A DNA stretch of 64,000 nucleotides from JACMQX01 sp044225675. Lineage in GTDB: Bacteria; Pseudomonadota; Gammaproteobacteria; Burkholderiales; Burkholderiaceae_C. Positions 62,550-64,000 of this stretch are shown here, one piece after another. The notes beneath the pieces were generated by a model. That model was given only the letters and a program-made list of their open reading frames with translations. It did no database searches and was not told the DNA's origin. The stretch lies in contig JBGAIH010000020.1 of assembly GCA_044225675.1 (NCBI GenBank), positions 29,565 through 93,564 of the forward strand. The letters run 5' to 3'. How positions within the stretch are numbered: position 1 is the stretch's first letter; each line of letters opens with the position of its first letter. The position numbers and the translations under genes were made by a program.

Positions 62550-64000
62550 CGCAGAAGTCTCTGGCATCGACCCAGATTAGACCACGCATCTGCCTGAGCT
62601 TGCTGATGACCGGCATCGCCACCGGCCCAGCACTTCTGATCCCGCTTGGCGCGCGCCACTGCCAGTTCGAGCCATGCGCTCGCCCGTTCCAGCAATTCGC
62701 CCTTCGACATGCCTGGGCTACACACCGCTGGGTGGAACTTCCCGACCTTGTCCTTTGCACGCCGAACATCCTCGTTCAGCTTGTCGCACTCATTCTCCGG
62801 CGGGCATTGATTCGGCTTGAGGAAGTCGGGTATCGGAAGGCTCTTGCCCGGAAGCCAAGAATCCGTTCGCGGATCGTAGCCACCGCCCTTGCCAGGCGCC
62901 GGCACCCCCGGCGGCGGAGGAAGCGGGACGGGAATTGCTTGCAGCCCGTTCGGGTCTGTCTTCGTTAGCGGCGACGCCTCGGCGTAAAGGAATCCGTTGA
63001 GTCCACCCGCCAACCCAATCGGATCGAACTGCGTGTATCTTCCCGTCTTCGGATCGTACTGCCTGAAGTAGTTGTACGCCGTGCCCGTTTCCGAATCAAA
63101 GTACTGCCCCGGAAACCGCAGGTTCAGCCGTGTGGGCTCGGTCGTCTGCAGCCTCGGGGGGCGGCCGGCCGTCTCGGTGGCCTGCAGCACGCCGGTCGGC
63201 GGGTTGTCGCCGAAGGCGCTGTAGGGCCACTGCCAGACGGGAACGGCCTGCGCGTTGGTCATCAGGCGCGGGGTGCCCAGGTGATCGGTGTGGATGCCGT
63301 AGAACTGCCCGTTGCGGTACAGGCCCACCGGGATCGCGGCGCCGTCTTCGGTGGGCAGCCAGATGTACTCGCTGCGGCCGGCGCCGCTGGCACTGCCGTT
63401 GTCGTATTCACCCAGCAGCGCCCAGGGCGGGATCTGGCCGTCACCGTACACGTAGGCCGTGCCCAGGCTGGGGCTGGCCTGGGCCTGCGCGAACAGCCAG
63501 GCAAAGCGCTGGCGCAGCCAGTCAATGAAGCCCGCGCCCAGCTCGCTCTGCCCAGGCTGGGTGCGGCTTGCCACCGGCTCGCCCTTGAAGGTGCGCTGGC
63601 CCAGCACGTTGTGCAGGTAGCGCACCGTGGCTTCCTCGCCGTCTTTGAGCAGGCGCACCGCCGCAAGCCGGTTGGCCGCGTCGTAGTCGAAGCTGCGCAG
63701 GCCGTCATTGATGAGGTTGCCGGCCGCGTCCAGTCCATACGTGACGGGCGTGGTGACCACGCTCAGGGTGCGGGTGCCGCCCGGGGCGGTCTCGGTGGTG
63801 GTGACCGTCTGGCTCAGGTCCAGAAGGCGGTTGCTGGTGGCCTCGATCGCCAGGCGCTGGCCCGTGCTGCGGGCGCCTGACGCGCCAGGCTCGCCGATCA
63901 GGCCACTGCTCAGGTCGCCGATCACTTCACCTCCCAGGCCATCCCCCAGATCCGCCTCGCGGATGACGGTGCTGATGGCGCTGAGCCGGTTGCTGTTGGC
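62546..64000 (-). CDS. Rhs-family polymorphic toxin, C-terminal part; 5' end beyond the window
   Basis: At least 484 residues, open through the right edge. YD-repeat/Rhs core motifs: NRLLDLSQTVTTTETAPGGT, LDAAGNLINDGLRSFDYDAA, YGIHTDHLGTPRLMTNAQ, and the core terminus ETGTAYNYFRQYDPKTGRYT with FDPIGLAGGLN and KTDPNGLQ. A Pro-rich hinge leads to a C-terminal toxin domain of about 85 residues with five Cys and the motif GGDAGHQQAQADAWSNL. I have seen similar Rhs tails, but know no activity. Secretion is probably by a type VI system, encoded elsewhere. Confidence 0.88.
   Translation of the reverse strand, partial: ANSNRLSAISTVIREADLGDGLGGEVIGDLSSGLIGEPGASGARSTGQRLAIEATSNRLLDLSQTVTTTETAPGGTRTLSVVTTPVTYGLDAAGNLINDGLRSFDYDAANRLAAVRLLKDGEEATVRYLHNVLGQRTFKGEPVASRTQPGQSELGAGFIDWLRQRFAWLFAQAQASPSLGTAYVYGDGQIPPWALLGEYDNGSASGAGRSEYIWLPTEDGAAIPVGLYRNGQFYGIHTDHLGTPRLMTNAQAVPVWQWPYSAFGDNPPTGVLQATETAGRPPRLQTTEPTRLNLRFPGQYFDSETGTAYNYFRQYDPKTGRYTQFDPIGLAGGLNGFLYAEASPLTKTDPNGLQAIPVPLPPPPGVPAPGKGGGYDPRTDSWLPGKSLPIPDFLKPNQCPPENECDKLNEDVRRAKDKVGKFHPAVCSPGMSKGELLERASAWLELAVARAKRDQKCWAGGDAGHQQAQADAWSNLGRCQRLLR

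Noticed and set aside
1..64000. tRNA, rRNA, CRISPR arrays, insertion sequences, prophage ends
   Set aside because: No cloverleaf-like sequence, regular spaced repeat array, transposase or integrase was seen in the gaps or frames.

Overview
The window is high-G+C DNA with the gene content and gene orders of a Burkholderiales bacterium, most likely Comamonadaceae (Variovorax/Acidovorax/Xenophilus-like). The grounds are the DUF3305-DUF3306-ferredoxin-TorD formate dehydrogenase cluster, DUF3460 next to scpA, the yqgE-ruvX-pyrR-pyrB-pyrC' row, and rubredoxin-pilGHIJ-chpA divergent from thiD-hemL. Genus is inference.

Layout. 1-6859 (minus strand) is a periplasmic, Tat-exported formate dehydrogenase cluster whose catalytic subunit runs off the left edge. 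6994-10026 (plus) is an unrecognised 1010-residue protein with a HicA-like C-terminal domain, lodged between two formate dehydrogenase operons. 10057-14837 (minus) is the cytoplasmic NAD-linked formate dehydrogenase (fdsA plus a fused fdsG/fdsB). It is preceded by a LysR regulator, and the leader holds a good candidate LysR operator and an 18-bp tandem repeat. 16007-23743 is mostly housekeeping: apbC/mrp, a secreted N-formylglutamate amidohydrolase-like protein, metG, a 7TMR-DISM GGDEF protein and a SulP transporter.

24017-36625 is an accessory island with lower G+C in its left part. It contains a frameshifted OLD-family ATPase-TOPRIM nuclease gene. Next to it is a contact-dependent inhibition (CDI) locus in the order cdiB, cdiA, cdiI on the minus strand. 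Downstream of cdiI lie what look like displaced toxin/immunity modules: a short toxin-tail ORF coupled to a 272-residue putative immunity gene, then a decayed VENN-like pretoxin fragment.

36805-48829 returns to core genes: a BamE-like lipoprotein, DUF3460, scpA, nadB, a Crp/Fnr regulator, a long MipA/OmpV-like outer-membrane protein, plsC, the pyrimidine cluster and a photolyase. 48881-58983 is the Chp/Pil chemotaxis-like system for type IV pili (pilG, pilH, pilI, pilJ, chpA). Rubredoxin, thiD and hemL follow. The right end (61530-64000, minus) is an Rhs polymorphic-toxin locus: the C-terminal part of an Rhs protein, a coupled immunity gene, and an orphan Rhs tail fragment abutting hemL.

The themes are formate oxidation in two compartments and at least two independent toxin delivery loci (CDI and Rhs). 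In both loci the toxin stop codon overlaps the immunity start codon. No tRNA, rRNA, CRISPR array or insertion sequence was recognised.
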